Made by a program: the position numbers and the translations under genes. Of a stretch of 64,000 nucleotides of DNA, positions 1-16,222 are shown in pieces. The notes beneath the pieces are model-generated. The model had not been told where the DNA came from and did no database searches. It saw nothing but the letters and a program-made list of their open reading frames with translations. Source of the stretch: Aldrovandia affinis (lineage: Eukaryota; Chordata; Actinopteri; Notacanthiformes; Halosauridae). The stretch is taken from positions 1,054,001 to 1,118,000 of the forward strand of contig JAINUG010000228.1 in assembly GCA_029706075.1 (NCBI GenBank). The letters run 5' to 3'. How positions within the stretch are numbered: position 1 is the stretch's first letter; each line of letters opens with the position of its first letter.

Positions 1-1090
1 ATGAGATGCAAGTTAAACTGACAAGCCTATAGTTCCCTGGGTCAATACTGTCCCCCTTCTTATATATAGGGATTATACTACCCTGCTTCCAGTCATCTGG
101 TATTTCTTCAGTGTTTATAGATTGCATAAAAATATCTGCCAATGGTTTATATATAATTTCACCAAGTTCTTTGAGTACTCTGGAATATATGCCATCAGGG
201 CCTGCTACCTTATTTGTCTGATTTTTGTTTTGTTTTTCTAATACTTCTGGGTCCCTTATCTCAAAGTCCTCCAAAACATTCTGTACATTAGTTATACATT
301 TAGGCATATTTATAGCGTCTTCTCTGGTAAAGCTCTCAACAAAGTAACTGTTTGGTGTGTCAGCAATATCCTTATTATTATAAACCAAAGTCCCTTCCTT
401 AACACTTAACCTCATCATTAGGAAACTGCCTTTTAGCTGCTCTTAATTCCTTTTTAGCCTTAGCCCACCCGAGTTTTCCTTATATACTCTGGACAGTCGC
501 TTCTTTTGCCTCAAAATCTCCCGTAAAGATTTAGTCATCCACAGTGGAGACTGTTTTTTCATCCTATTTTTCCTTACTTTTGGGAAAAATTTACCCTGTA
601 CATCCAAAATATAGTCCCTTTTTCATTCACAGTTCTGCAATCTAGAAGTTTTACCCAATCTATATTATGTAAATTCTCTCTCATTTTATTAAAGTCAATT
701 CTAGAGTTAGAGGAGGCGGTTTTAACTTGGCAGAAAATATCAAAAGTAACTGCACTATGATCATTTGTCCATAGTGGTTCTACTGTCTCTGAGCTGCAAA
801 TTCAGTCAGGATTATTACACAAAAACCAGATCCAGTATTGATTTCCCACTTGCAGGCTGAGTAACAGCCTGTACCTAAAATCAGTCATTAACCACATCTA
901 AAACTCCTCCTCACATTTAATAGAGGGGTAATTGAAGTTGCCCATTATTAATCTACATATAAATACAGCCAGAGTTCTCCATTATCCTTAATCTGGAAAG
1001 GATATTTTTTTAACAAACCTTATAAAACACTGCATGTATTTCCCTTCTCTGGTTAAACTGACATCCCAAGCAGGTGCTCTATACACAGTA
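1..1090 (-). mobile_element. CR1-like non-LTR retrotransposon (LINE) fragment
   Basis: Reading the minus strand gives an endonuclease tail followed by the start of a reverse transcriptase. Around 910-960 a GNFNYPSI motif matches the GDFNYP block of apurinic-type LINE endonucleases. It is followed by a degenerate LDLVL/NNPD block near 815-840. Further on come SPLWMTKSL (about 535-555), GPDGIYSRVLKELGE (about 165-210) and IPDDWKQGSIIPIYKKGD (about 50-105), typical of the RT N-terminus in the CR1/jockey group. Several stops and frame changes break the ORF (for example near 905 and 420). The element runs off the left edge of the window, so the catalytic FADD block is not visible. The family is inferred from motif order; the exact clade (CR1, Rex1 or L2-like) is uncertain. 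Confidence 0.85.
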
Positions 1091-4425
<3,335 letters not shown>

Positions 4426-7400
4426 TAATGTTATATATATAATATATAGATACCCGCTGATTGTTTACAAGATGCAGACATGTAACCAATTGACTAGTCA
4501 GTATTCTTGGTTTCATGTTAAATCAGTGACACGTAGCCTACATTTGTATTTTTGAATATTTATGGTGAGGAATCTGCAAACACACTAAATAAATAAGCTA
4601 TTTCATGGATGAATTTGATAGGCTATGACAGAGAAATGAGAGGGGGGGAAACCTGTGCTATTTTGTGAGGGCTGTTACCTCCAGTTGTTCACAAACCTGC
4701 TAAAGAAGCCTAGGGGAGGGGATAAAAAAATGATTGATGGATGAATTCAAAATAACAGGAAGGACAACAGAGTAAATGTACATCTCTCTAATTCACGGCA
4801 TAGTGCATATAGTCACCTTCTACCCTCTAACAGAACATGAATACCTGACCTCAATGAAACAGGAAAAAATGAGATTGCCATCCAAGAAAAAAAAATACTC
4901 AGTTTTTCATGATTGTTAGATTTCTTTTAAACGTTGCGGTAAAAGATAATTACTTTCCATGCATTAAGTGTTTGAAAGTAGTCACACTCCTTGAGTCGTA
5001 ACAGACTTTTTAAAGTCTGGGTTAATTAAGTTGGAAAAGAAAGTCATGAAAGTCATGAACATTTTATTAACACTTTGTAAGGCTGAACACAAAAAGCACA
5101 GACAGAGAGAGAGGGACTGAAAAGTTTTTGAAGGTGAGGGACTGTATTCATAAAAAAAAAAAAAAAGATTGCTTGTTTCTGTGCTCCGTGGTTTAAAGTT
5201 TGGATTTTTGGGAGACTAGTACATGTTAGAAAAATCAAGGCGAAGATTGAAGCTCTTCTGCGAGAGCAAGAGACTCAGCCAAGCTGAAGAAGGCCTCACC
5301 GGTTCTACAAAGGAGGAGGCCTAAATCATGAATAATTGAGGGCTTGGTGGCTGCTAACCGGGTAGATGGGGCAGATGTGATCAGAGTTGAGATAATGATA
5401 TGGGAAAGCCAGAGAAAGCATTGTCCTCCATTGTGTCTGGCAAGGGCAGCCTGCCCCTGCCCCCCACCCCTTTCCCAATTACACATTTCTACCCCACCAC
5501 TGCCATTATAAGCTTACTGCTCCCCAATAAAAAAAATAAAGAGGGTTAGAGGGAAAAGGGGTATTTGTGAATTGTGATTATTCAGCAGGGAGAGCGATGA
5601 AGCCTGTGAATTTATAACGTGTGAATTCAGCAATAGCTTGTGAATGTGCCATTTTCTCACTTTCCATGTTAGTTTCTCCTTTCACTTCCAGATCCTTGCA
5701 ATTCTTGATATTCATGGTTTGTTTTAAAAAAAATAAGAGAGGCAGGCACTAAATGGATTGTTCTTGCCCTCTGCAAGAGCAGAAATTAATATGGAACGTG
5801 AGGAATATTCAACACTGTTCCTCTCCTGCCTGAATCACAAATTGAAGGGCAGGAAGTGAGCCATCGCACCTTAAAAGTGGTCCGCATCGGCCCTGCGTTT
5901 GAGGCAGATTTGTCATGGCACCCTCTCAGGCGATTCTGGAAAGAGGGTAAAGAAGCACCTTGATGATATCACCCATATTACATTTCAGAGGTGTAATTAT
6001 TTGCAGTCGGGAAAATAGGGAATGCTAGGGGAGATAAAGATCTCTTTGTATCAGTGTGATGACCTGCGTTGGTGGGTCAACTTCCTGGGGTAAGAAGAAA
6101 CACTTGGAGAGGGGGGTGGATTTGTTGGGGATATTTTCACTCTGGAGAAGCAAAACGAAGTAATGGAGTGGTGCAGGGGTCTTGCGTTACAAGGCGTGGG
6201 AGAGGGAGTGCCAGGGGCCCTGCCATTATCAGCTTTCCTCCATGGTCCCGGGTGCGAGAGCCAGGGGACATGACACCTGGCTCCTCACACCCGCATCTGA
6301 GAGGGGGGGGGCGTCAGGCCAATGCTAATCGAGATCCTGATCTCTGCATGGAAAACCCACAAGAAACTGACCCCCACCCCAGGAGTGCAACGTGTTGAAA
6401 CGCTGCAATGAAACTCTTCACACTACTACATTCCCAGGTGGAGGGAAAACGATCCCGCCCGTGACAGTGAAGGTCAGGGGTGGCTCTTAAAAGAGAAAGA
6501 GGAAAATTGCAGCGGTCACCTTTGCATTCCGCTAGCATGCGCTCACCTCTGTGAGGTCAGGGTGGCCCGCACCAGGACGTGTAAAGGCTACCCGCGCGTA
6601 CCTGTGAGAGTAAGAGTGCTCTCGGGCCCTCGGCAGGCCCCTGCGCTTGTAACTGCAACTACCTTTAAAGGGCCTCTCTGACTTGCTCCTTGACTTAAAA
6701 TATATCATGAAAGTATATAAGACTTTTAAAAATACCCCATCTTATTCAATTACCAGACAATTCTAGTCTAACTCTAGCTTCAACTCAGCCATTGAAAAAC
6801 ACATCCAACCATTAACTCTTTGTAGCTGCCTTTTTTTGTATTGTACTAACATGGTAACATTACATAAGCTTGTCTATCTTGTAACTAGCTAACGTTATCT
6901 AGCTACCAATAGCGATCTCTACAAAAAACTCAAATTGCTTAGGCGAATAAATGAACCCCTATTTTAGCTTTGAGGACACAATGGCCACTTTGGCTGTGAG
7001 GGTTGAATTTTTTTAGAGGCACTACATCCAAACAGGAGCTTCTCACCATCCATGAAAATCCTGCCTTGCCCGTAGTGCTCTGATAAATCAGGAGGTCTAA
7101 AGGCCAGTTTACATCAAAGATTTTCAAGAGTTGCTTACTGCAATTGTATATTGTATAATCAATATTGTTGATTAAACCCTGCAGAGGTAAAAGAACACGG
7201 AGATCAAGGATTTGGAGCCGACCATGGGTGCTACAGCAACAGAGTCAAGAGGCCAACGCAAACTTATGCCATGAACTGGAGACTGGAGATGTATCATCTT
7301 TTATTAATTTCTCTCATCTATTCATGGAGCAGTAACGTCATCTAGAAGAGCTGGTGTCACCTCTAATACATTTCACCCGGAGAGAAACTGGGTGGGGTCG

Positions 7401-8660
7401 GTGGGTGTGACTTGAGGAGAGACAGATAGCCTACAGGCAGAAGGAATCGAGAATGTTCTAGCACCAAAAGTTGCATGTGTGAACAGGAACAGTAGCTAGC
7501 TAGCTCCCAATACTGGTAAATTGCCACTCGCTGGTTGATGCAACGATTATATTATCTTTAACGTTAGCTAGCTATATAGATAACTAAAGTTAATCTAATA
7601 AAAATAACATGTTAACAAAGACACTGAATTGCATTTACCCTGTTTGCTGTAACAGTAGTAGCATTAGCTAGCTAGCTAATGTTAGCTAGCAAACAAGCTT
7701 TAATCCAGAGGTGATGGCTAGCTGTTATTTTGTGTAGTATTCTGAATTCTTATCGTCTTTGGTGTTAAAACATGATGAACTGACAGTCATGCCCTATTTT
7801 TTTACATTGTGATCATTCAAGATCATTTAAAAACATAATTTAATAATTTATTAATTTGAAAATGTAAACTGCTTGAAAAATCCTTTATAAATAAAGTTAT
7901 TATTATTATTACAGATTGCTCAGTTTTCTTTTCTTTTCTGTGGGGGAAATGGGAACATGTTAGTGTAAAAAAATGCTTTTTTGTTGTAATGTCAAGGTCA
8001 GATAAAACATGTTATTAAGGCAACATTAGAGCTGTTATGCTACTTGATGCATATTGGAACGTTTCCGCATGGGCTTGGGGGGGATGACATGCTATTTTCT
8101 GCCATACCACTTTAAGACCTATGATGGCACCTGTTTGGGACAGATAACTGGCTAACTAACTAGCTAGCTCAGTTAGTATATTAATGCATATTTAAATAAA
8201 CCCAACACCCTACTGTAGTTGCATTCCTCCAGAAATCAATCAAGTTGTTTTTATTGTGTCCAATCAGTTCAGGCACCACATTCACTTGAATACATGGGGG
8301 GGGGGTGGGTCAATTAGATACAAATGCTTAATGATATACCCTCCATGTATTCAAATGTATGCTGTGCCTAAAGCAATGGCAGGCTCAACACAAGAAAGGC
8401 ATGAGATGTGCACGAGGGTCTAAACTACAACAGTTTACGCATTATTAGATAACCAAGGTCAAAAGCGCCAAATTTGCATTAAAAATATAGCAGAAACAAG
8501 ACTCGTCTGATTTCATTTGGACTCTGCTTTCATGTTGGAGATTTCCTTGTTATGCAATGCATTGTGAATGTGTACATTTAATAATGGAGTTCAAAATATG
8601 CTTTGTGGGCCAACATTATGGGCAAAATCCATATTTATATTTTTAATCTTAGAACCATGA
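4426..8660. other. Non-coding stretch, probable intron
   Basis: No gene recognised. AT-rich 4417-4445, a poly-A patch near 5153-5166, a GC-richer island 6060-6660, and clusters of the self-complementary word GCTAGCTA with AACGTTA at 6880-6905, 7495-7575, 7660-7700 and 8150-8170. No transposon termini could be paired here. Confidence 0.45.
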
Positions 8661-8664
8661 TCAG

Positions 8665-8980
8665 GAAAGGGAGAGACAGACACCAGCACAGAGAGAGACC
8701 AACAGTGAGAGAGAGGGACAGATACATGGAGAGAGAGACGCAAACAACAGGAAAGAGGGAGAGACAGACACCAACACAGAGAGAGACCAGCAGTGCGAGA
8801 GAGACGCAAACAACAGGAGAGGGAGAGAGACAGATACCAGCACAGAGAGGAACAGATACATGGAGAAAGAGATACAAACAACAGGAGAAACAGACATCAG
8901 CACAGAGACAGACCAACAGTGAGAGAGAGGCAGACACCCAGAAAGAGAAAGAGACAGACACAGAGAGAGAGGGAGAAGAA
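8665..8980. repeat. AG-rich minisatellite with degenerate units of roughly 45-65 bp
   Basis: The words GAGAGACAGACACCAGCACA and AGAGAGACCAACAGTGAGAG recur with small changes about five times. A long plus-strand frame across it is a by-product of the purine bias. Confidence 0.85.
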
Positions 8981-9004
8981 GGTAGCACTTATAATGGTTC
9001 CTGT

Positions 9005-9358
9005 CAAACCACATCAGAACAGAAGTTCAACAAAAATCTACATTTTCAAGAGAAGTGGTACCAAGACTTTCCTTGGCTCCACTACTCTCCAACTATTGGT
9101 GGTGTTTTGTGTTTTTACTGTGAACACACATTTAAAACTCAAAACTCAACCCTTGCTAAAAACACAGACCAGGCCTTCATCACAGCAGGATTTAAAAATG
9201 GAAAAAAGGCCATTGACAAATTCACAGCTCATCAAGGTAGCCAAGCACACAAAACCATCTTAAGACACTCTCAAAGAATATGACCAGTTAATGCCCAGCT
9301 GTCTTCTGCCAAAGCTGAGCAAATGAGAGAGGCAAGAAGGTGTCTCATGAAAATTCTT
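9005..9358 (+). pseudogene. hAT transposase fragment (TTF-type zinc finger region)
   Basis: The frame encodes LHFQEKWYQDFPWLHYSP, then GVLCFYCEHTF, then AFITAGFKNGKKAIDKF and HQGSQAHKTI. This is the order seen in the TTF-type zinc finger at the N-terminus of a large hAT subgroup (ZMYM/ZNF862-like): aromatic W..DFPWL, then CxxC, then H...H. A TGA at 9281-9283 interrupts it. The same frame continues with NAQLSSAKAEQ and MREARRC, also typical of this family, until a Tc1-type terminus takes over at about 9360. The dimerisation and RNase H-like catalytic parts are absent. The AG-rich minisatellite upstream is not part of the protein. The hAT call is confident; the subfamily is not. Confidence 0.75.
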
Positions 9359-9360
9359 AG

Positions 9361-9530
9361 AATTAGGGGTGAATACTTATGCAACCAGTTACTGTCTGTT
9401 TTGTGTTCGTAATTAATTAAGAAAAATGTTTAGATTCATTTTTTTATTTGATATTATACAGTATTTTGTGTTAATGAGTGGCAATAAATCCCAATTAAAT
9501 CAATTTAGATTTTCACTAACCCTACGGACA
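9361..9530. mobile_element. Tc1/mariner terminal inverted repeat relic
   Basis: GGGGTGAATACTTATGCAAC, then CTGTCTGTTTT and AATTAATTAAGAAAAA, closely follow the right terminal repeat of the Tc1 composite at 19340-19496. No transposase is attached. It abuts the hAT fragment, so one inserted into or recombined with the other. Confidence 0.65.
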
Positions 9531-12285
9531 GGGGTGGGCAAAAATACACTAAAATACAACATACTAACATACAACATACCTCCCCAAAAATGTATCTATA
9601 AACTGCAATAAAAATGGTGGATAGGTTGCTTTGCAGGTGGCACAGCTATAAACCATACAAAAAAGAGGCAACCAACCTGCATTACATATGAAATAGATAC
9701 ATGCAAACACATACTGCAACTACATGCATTTGAAATACCACCTATACATTGCATATGGGAGACTGTTGCAAAAGGCCATTTCCTCTTGTAGCATTGGACA
9801 GGAGGACGGATATGCTTTCTGTCCTTGATCCACCTCCCACCCTTCTGTTCTTCCAGCTTTGACCCAGGTCAGTCAGGGCAACCCTTGCAGTCATATATGA
9901 ACAAACGAACGCCGCACATCCCTCCATTTTGATACTAACCCCAACGAACGCCGCCCACATAGGCACTCCCCCCGTGGGTCTCCAGTTAGCATTTTATATT
10001 AACTGCATTAGAGAATAGGGTCAGGTTGCCTGAACAGAGTGGGGAAAGGAGGGGGAACAGAAGTGGACCCTAATTTCAATCTGACATGTTAATGAGTGAC
10101 ACGGTGCCTTCTCCCTGATGAAGAGCACATGAATAACACTAATTACTTCATGCAGATGGCGTCATGCGGCCCCCTCTGACAGAGGCTTGTTTCAGCAGCA
10201 CAGATGGCTGTCAGTCATGTTTCCCCAAGTGCACAAACACCTGATCGCATTCAGATTCTCCCATCACAGAAAAGGCTGAGCCTGAATACCAAATAATGGA
10301 ATTTGTACCGAAAAGCTTTTCCTAATTGACATGGATATGAGTTACAACTTTACAGTCTTGGTGTTCTCTCATGGGCAGCTCTGAGAAGTCCATTTCTTTT
10401 TTTTCTCTCCCTGTAGTCAATTTTTTCCTCCCTATTGGGAATGTATCATTTGTATTTGTTAGATTGTCTCATCACTGCATTATCCTCCATTCAAAAGAGT
10501 GCAGTGCTGCCAGCCAGTGCTTCTTTTCACAATGCAGTTCACCAGCTGAGCTACGTCTGAGCAAGAGCTAACTTCATGTGCAGCTGACGGAGATAGACTG
10601 CAGGCATTGTATTGACTAGAGGAATTTGCTGGTGTATGATGAGAGGCGGATAATCTTGCCGACTGTATCCCTCCCTCCCAACGTGGGTGATGCTACATGA
10701 TACCAGACTTGATACCAGACCATTAGCAGAGCAGTGCAGAGCAGTGCCTCAAAAGGACAAGTCACACAGCAGCCCCTGAAAGCTCTTCAGCTTTGCATAG
10801 CTTACACTGATCACATGCTACCCCTGCTTTTTTGGGGCACATGCTGTAAGGTTGTAAAAAACAAAACAGGCCATAGCCTTAAGAAAAGGGTAAAAAAAAG
10901 CTGCAATCACTTGGTTACAAGCCCCAAGGAGAGTCCGATTCAGTGGGGACTTGAAAAACCAAGGTTACTCTCATCAGCCATTTCATTTGTGGTACTTGGT
11001 GTGCTGTGGGGCTGCACTTTATCATTGCTTCTCAATAGCTTTGGTCCCCCCAGCTTGCCTCTCTCAAAAAGCCTCTAACCCTGCAAGCCTCCCTAATTGA
11101 AAAAGTACATAGCGCCAAATGGAATGCTATCCATCTTGCCTTGGCCAAATAATGATACAATCAAAGGGGTGGTATTCAGAATAATCTGTTTGCTGCTAAT
11201 TACAATCAGTGGGTTTCTGTAATGAGAACCAGGCCTGCCCCTCTCACGCCTACAGTACAAGAAACACTATCTAAAGGCTTTTTTTCTTTTTTCTTCTCGT
11301 GGAGACAAGTCGTCACCTGTCAATTGAGAAACAAAATGCAGTAATTGTGAGAGTAAGTTAAGGCCTAACAGAAATGTGACATTAACCACCTTTCCATTAC
11401 GTCCAGTTTATCACTAACATTTTTTATGCTTGGCAGACATACAAATCACTGAAGGACAAGGCAAATTCAACCAATCAAAGACTGAGCACCAGTCCATTAC
11501 GGTTTAGAACACTTCATTGCTGGGCATGCCACAGTTGTACACTCTGCACGTACAGAGTGTAGTCTGGAATGGTCCTCTTCAATTCAACTTACCCATGGGG
11601 TGGGGGCGTGGGGGGTTGTGGTAGATTGATAAGGGGAGAGATTTTGTAATTATACACAGAGAAGCACTCTCTGTGACCCAAATGTATTATATTTGCAGGA
11701 AAAATTCACATTTAAAAAAAAGTTTCCCCTCTCTGTCAACCATCAGCCCCATGGTGGGGAGCAAACACGCTTCAATGATCATTTCACTCAGTCAATTCCA
11801 ATTAGTCTTATATCTGTCTGTTGCCGAGGAGCCTAATGGCACTACAAGACCACTCCTAAAAGGAGGTAAATACAAAGAGATATGCAGGCAAGGCCTCTCT
11901 CAATGGCAGTGATTTAATCTGATTTCACACCACACAGTCAAATATGGTTATTTTTCTCACCGCACTGTGAGGGCAGGCAGTTATTCCACCCCATTGTTCT
12001 CCCCTTCATTTTCAGAGATCCCATGAAAACAGGGAAAGCCCTCAGCATGTCCACAATTAAAATCATCTTCCTTTTTCCCCCACCCCCAATATCCCAGATG
12101 GCTGAATGTTTGAGCAATGCATCTTACTCATTACAGAGCATGCTCACAAGCCACCCCCGCCCCCCCCCCCATTAGAGCATTCTTAAAAGCACTAGACAAA
12201 TGAGTCAAAGGTTGCTAACCACTCTGGCCTTAAACCAGTGTCATGGAGACCGGGCAATTTATTTCCCACTGACAGTGATATTAGG
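9531..12285. other. Non-coding stretch, probable intron
   Basis: No gene or transposon recognised. 10080-10330 is compositionally balanced and free of simple repeats, but nothing in one sequence proves conservation. Confidence 0.45.
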
Positions 12286-12293
12286 CTTGTAAC

Positions 12294-12604
12294 CAGTGCT
12301 TAATTTGTCAAATAAGAGATGACGGGGCTCAACTCGCCGCCCCCCCACCGCGGAGGAAAAAGGGTAAACTTTTCCTACCTCTGTGTCGCTGCATTTCTGC
12401 ATTTCTGCATTCGATTTACATTTGTAATGTTCACTGGACGTAACGTTGTTTAATACCAGTTTAAAATACGCGTTGTTGTCGCACTTTAGATATTTATGAG
12501 CCCGGGGCTCTGATTCTGAGTAAGACATTTGCCGGGGCGCAAAATCGGATTCTTGGCATTTGCCGGGCTGTGCCCCGGCTAGCCCCGGCACAAATTAAGC
12601 ACTG
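12294..12604. mobile_element. hAT MITE with exact 8-bp target duplication
   Basis: The 311-bp element starts CAGTGCTTAATTTGT and ends with the inverse, ACAAATTAAGCACTG. It is flanked by CTTGTAAC at 12286-12293 and again at 12605-12612, the 8-bp duplication typical of hAT. The interior is GC-rich with a CCCCGG-rich right side. A 110-codon minus-strand frame inside it has no recognisable domain. Exact flanks and terminal repeats suggest a fairly recent insertion. Confidence 0.9.
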
Positions 12605-12612
12605 CTTGTAAC

Positions 12613-15600
12613 ACATCAACTGCAGAAACAAATCGCCAGTCACAACTGCTAATGACTACTGCGTGAGGTGCTTCCCTGGCCTGCAGTTTGGCTGCATAAC
12701 TGGATACAACTCCACTCTGCTCTTATTTGGCGAGGTGTTTCAGCACTGTTGGAGGCACAGTACAACATTATTACAGCACACTAATTATTATTTGAACAAG
12801 GATGTATATTAACTCTTTGTGGCTGGCTCGCAGCACCCAGCTTCTGCTCTGCTACAGGAAAACACTTCCTGTGGCCCATTCCTCCTCAGAAATTACCTCC
12901 AGCTGTCAACACAGGGAAAAACAGAATGTCCTGCTTTAGCGTCAGTTGCGTGGTATTGTTGGCCTGGTTAAAAAATCTCTTTTTGCAGAATGTGCTCTCA
13001 GCTCTACGGCAACACACCTCTCCATACACCGTGTTCTCCGGCCATTTTTAGGACACAAAACAGCTCTGTTTTCATTGATAGTGATTAATGTTCCCTTGTG
13101 CTTGTGCTTTCAAATATACTCAGTTCTCTCTCTGAACGTGGTTATCATGAAGCGAGCCTGGGGAACAGGGTGCCAACATTTTCTAAAAATGAAAAAAAAA
13201 ACAGCAATATACACAGAACAGACACATGTCACAAAGAGGCCTAATGTTGTCTTTATTTGAGCTTTGATGAAGCGCACATGTATAAATATTAACCAAAGCC
13301 TCAGTGTCAAGTGAAATGGGTATAGGAAGTGACCGCATTTAAAAGAAAAATAATAATTGTATCCTACCTCTTCAGACCCATCTCCCTCCCCTTGATCGGC
13401 CCGCATGTCAGCCCAAAGGAAGTGTGATAAATGGCTTTACAGATATTAATCTGGGCACACTCAAGAAGGGAGTTCTGCTGTCTGAGCTCTGCATAAACCT
13501 GTCAAACAAGTTGCTGGTTGTGAGGCCGGGAGGGAGCGGGGGGACATACAGCTGTAGTTGTGGGCAACAGGACTCTCACTCACGCTGCTCGGCTAGACGG
13601 AAGCGGAACTGTCCCTCATGCAAACTGCCAGTGCCTGAAGTCAGCAGGGCCGGTGGCTGGCAGGCCTGGTCAGAGGCCTACATCGGCTCCCCACCTTCAG
13701 CTCCTCACACGCCATTTCCTCTCTACCCCACTCCAAAAATCACTGAAGCCCGAACGCACACGCGGAGCAGGTCAGCTTCAGCATGCTCCACTCTGAAATA
13801 CATTCAAATTGCCTTCAAATGAGCAGAACTGCATTTTGCCAGTGAATAATGACCCCAAAACCTCCATATAGCATGCCTTTTTAAATACTGCATTCAGCAT
13901 TAATGCGGACTTTGACGGTTTGTTAACATAATTAGCTGGGAATTATATTGTCACTTGGGGATTGTAAAGTAAGACAGAGTTACAGTCTGTCCTGTCCTTG
14001 ATTTTGTAGCACCATAATGGTGCTACAAGTTCTAAGCGTAGAGAATAATAGAACACATTGTGCTACAAAAAAAAACTGCTTCATGCAGATTAGCATATAA
14101 ATTCAACCTGGTCTGCTGCATTTTGAAAAACAGAATGAAAAATCTGCTTTTCATAAACACATTCTTGTTGGTGTCTTATCTGCAAGAGTAGTAAAAAAAA
14201 GGCTTTTTTCATGAGAATTACGGAAAAAAATCCATTAACAGATGAGGATTTTCTAATATGAAAAATGGCGTTCAGGAGGAGTGATTGACCAGGACAAAAT
14301 AAACAAAAAACTCTGATTCCCGAGTTTGCAAATGTGACATGTCATCCCACCAGGGAGTCAGTCACCAGATATGTTTACTTACCACGCACCTCGGGTCGCA
14401 ATTGAAACACCAGCTGGTATTTATGGTTGTGAAAGGCAAAGACAAGCTCAGTAGATGGTTGCAGTCAGGATACGCAGCTCCATTGCTCTGGCCCAGTCCA
14501 GGCTAACATTGTGTTTATTTTCAGCTCTCTCACACACCTCTGTGAGTCTCGTGAGAAACACCAGAACACCATATTAAAAGGCGTCCGTATCAGACGCGTC
14601 AAACGAGGCGTATACCTAGCTAACACAAAACCATTTGGAATGCTGAGGAAAGCTAAGGCGTATTCCCATTTGGCTGCGAGGCAATGTTATGACGAGAATG
14701 CTCCTGAAGAAGTCTAGTTCCAAACAAGTTCTGTCAAATTCACCATAAAAGCATTCCAGGCATGTCAAAAACAAACGTACTGGTAACATACCCAATGATT
14801 ATCATTTAATCATCAAGAAACATGACAAAGAATACGCCTCAATAAAATTTGAATGTTCAATGTTCAACATTCAACATTCAATAAGTATTGAAACGTCTGC
14901 TTAATGCCCAAAATGTAACATGCAAAAAAAAGCCAGAATAGCAAAACTGAAAAACGCTCTAAGACCATTACTGTAATGTTACGCGTGACTTATTTTAGGA
15001 AACTAAACAATTAATGTGTTGGGAACATTCACCCAAGCTTTCTGGCAATGTTTTGGGAAACATACATTGTTAGTATGGCACACAGAGACAAGACCCCTCA
15101 TACTGTACCCCTCTCCTTCATGAATTATTAAATATTTCCTATAATACACCCAAAACCAAGGATATTCTATTAAGGGTTGGTCACAGAGGATGGACCTCTG
15201 GGTTGTGAGATTTAGGGGATCTGGCACCTACATAGCTAATCTTCCAACATTTTATATATATATCCGGCATATTATCCAGCAGAGTAATGTCTACTGGATC
15301 CACAAAACATTAACAGGATTTTTGTCTTCTTGATTTCTGTCTCGTTTTGTTTTGATTTATTTATTTCATGTACGTATGTCTTGTTTGTTTGCTTGTTTTA
15401 GGAAATGGACTGATGTGGAAATAACAGGGAAATAAGGGCAGCATTAAGGCCAGACAATATGTCACCATTAAAAGTTGATCATTGTGGTTAAATGTTACCC
15501 ACCCCCTCAATAACTGAAACAAACTTCTGCACATGCACACACACACAAGCACCCATTTTGATGATTATTTCTGTGAAAAGTGGGTTTTTTAAACATCCGA

Positions 15601-15854
15601 AGTTGTATTTCAAACACTCTAATGATTGACAAACTCACAAACTGGCAAAATACAAATTGGGGCACGTGCTGTCTTTGTGTTCAAAAGGAGCAGGTCATGA
15701 CCTCACAGAAAAGGTCACCTGGGTGCAGTGATAGAGAATTAGAGCGTTAAAGACATTAAACATTTAAGGCTCTTCCAGCAAGAAACTGGTGGGTGACTGC
15801 TCCAATGCGACTCCAACATGGGAGCCGTTTACACTTCCCAATAAGCACTTCTTA
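12613..15854. other. Non-coding stretch, probable intron
   Basis: No gene recognised. It includes a short perfect palindrome at 14004-14028, a small nested inverted repeat of TGAATGTT/AACATTCA near 14850-14880 and a TATA run near 15252. Confidence 0.45.
14004..14028. repeat. Perfect 25-bp palindrome (12-bp arms, 1-bp centre)
   Basis: TTGTAGCACCAT, one A, then ATGGTGCTACAA. No associated element ends are visible. Confidence 0.9.
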
Positions 15855-16222
15855 GGTGGAGGTGTTAAAAGACAAATAGGATGAAACAGAGAGCCTTCGA
15901 TAAAAACATTTCAGCAACGTTAATTACACCATATACAATCAATGACAAAGCACCTCTTGATCTTAATATGCTTCTCAAAACTAGAAGAGCTGCAACCAGA
16001 GCATTTGACAGCTAATTGAAGGCTTTTTATAAATGATAGCAGGTCTGTCTGGCCTACATTGGGGACCATGTTCTTTTTATTTTTTCATTTTGTTGTTTTT
16101 GCTCTTCCAATTACATAAACAAACCATTCAGTAGCAATATCATATTCAGAGTATCAGGATGTTTAAAAGCCCAAGAGGCTTTGTGTGAAAACGAATATGC
16201 TGTAGAGATGCTGTAGACCCCA
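15855..16222 (+). repeat. Long inverted repeat, left arm
   Basis: About 370 bp from GGTGGAGGTG to GCTGTAGACCCC that reappear in reverse complement at 19495-19860. Shared landmarks include AGACAAATAGGATGAAAC, TAGCAGGTCTGTCTGGCCTA and AAAAGCCCAAGAGGCTTTG. The match looks like roughly 85-90 percent with a few indels, judged by eye. Confidence 0.9.

Noticed and set aside
8665-8980. Spaced repeats that could suggest a CRISPR-like array
   Set aside because: Units are degenerate, AG-rich and without unique spacers; the window is animal nuclear DNA.
8591-9014. Overlapping minus-strand frames with Leu/Ser/Cys-rich, membrane-like sequence
   Set aside because: They are antisense of the AG-rich minisatellite; the apparent hydrophobicity comes from CTCT codons.
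12259-12591. 110-codon minus-strand frame
   Set aside because: It lies almost entirely inside the GC-rich hAT MITE, and no motif is recognisable.
13424-13822. 132-codon plus-strand frame with cysteines
   Set aside because: No domain, no convincing splice context, and no zinc-ligand spacing.
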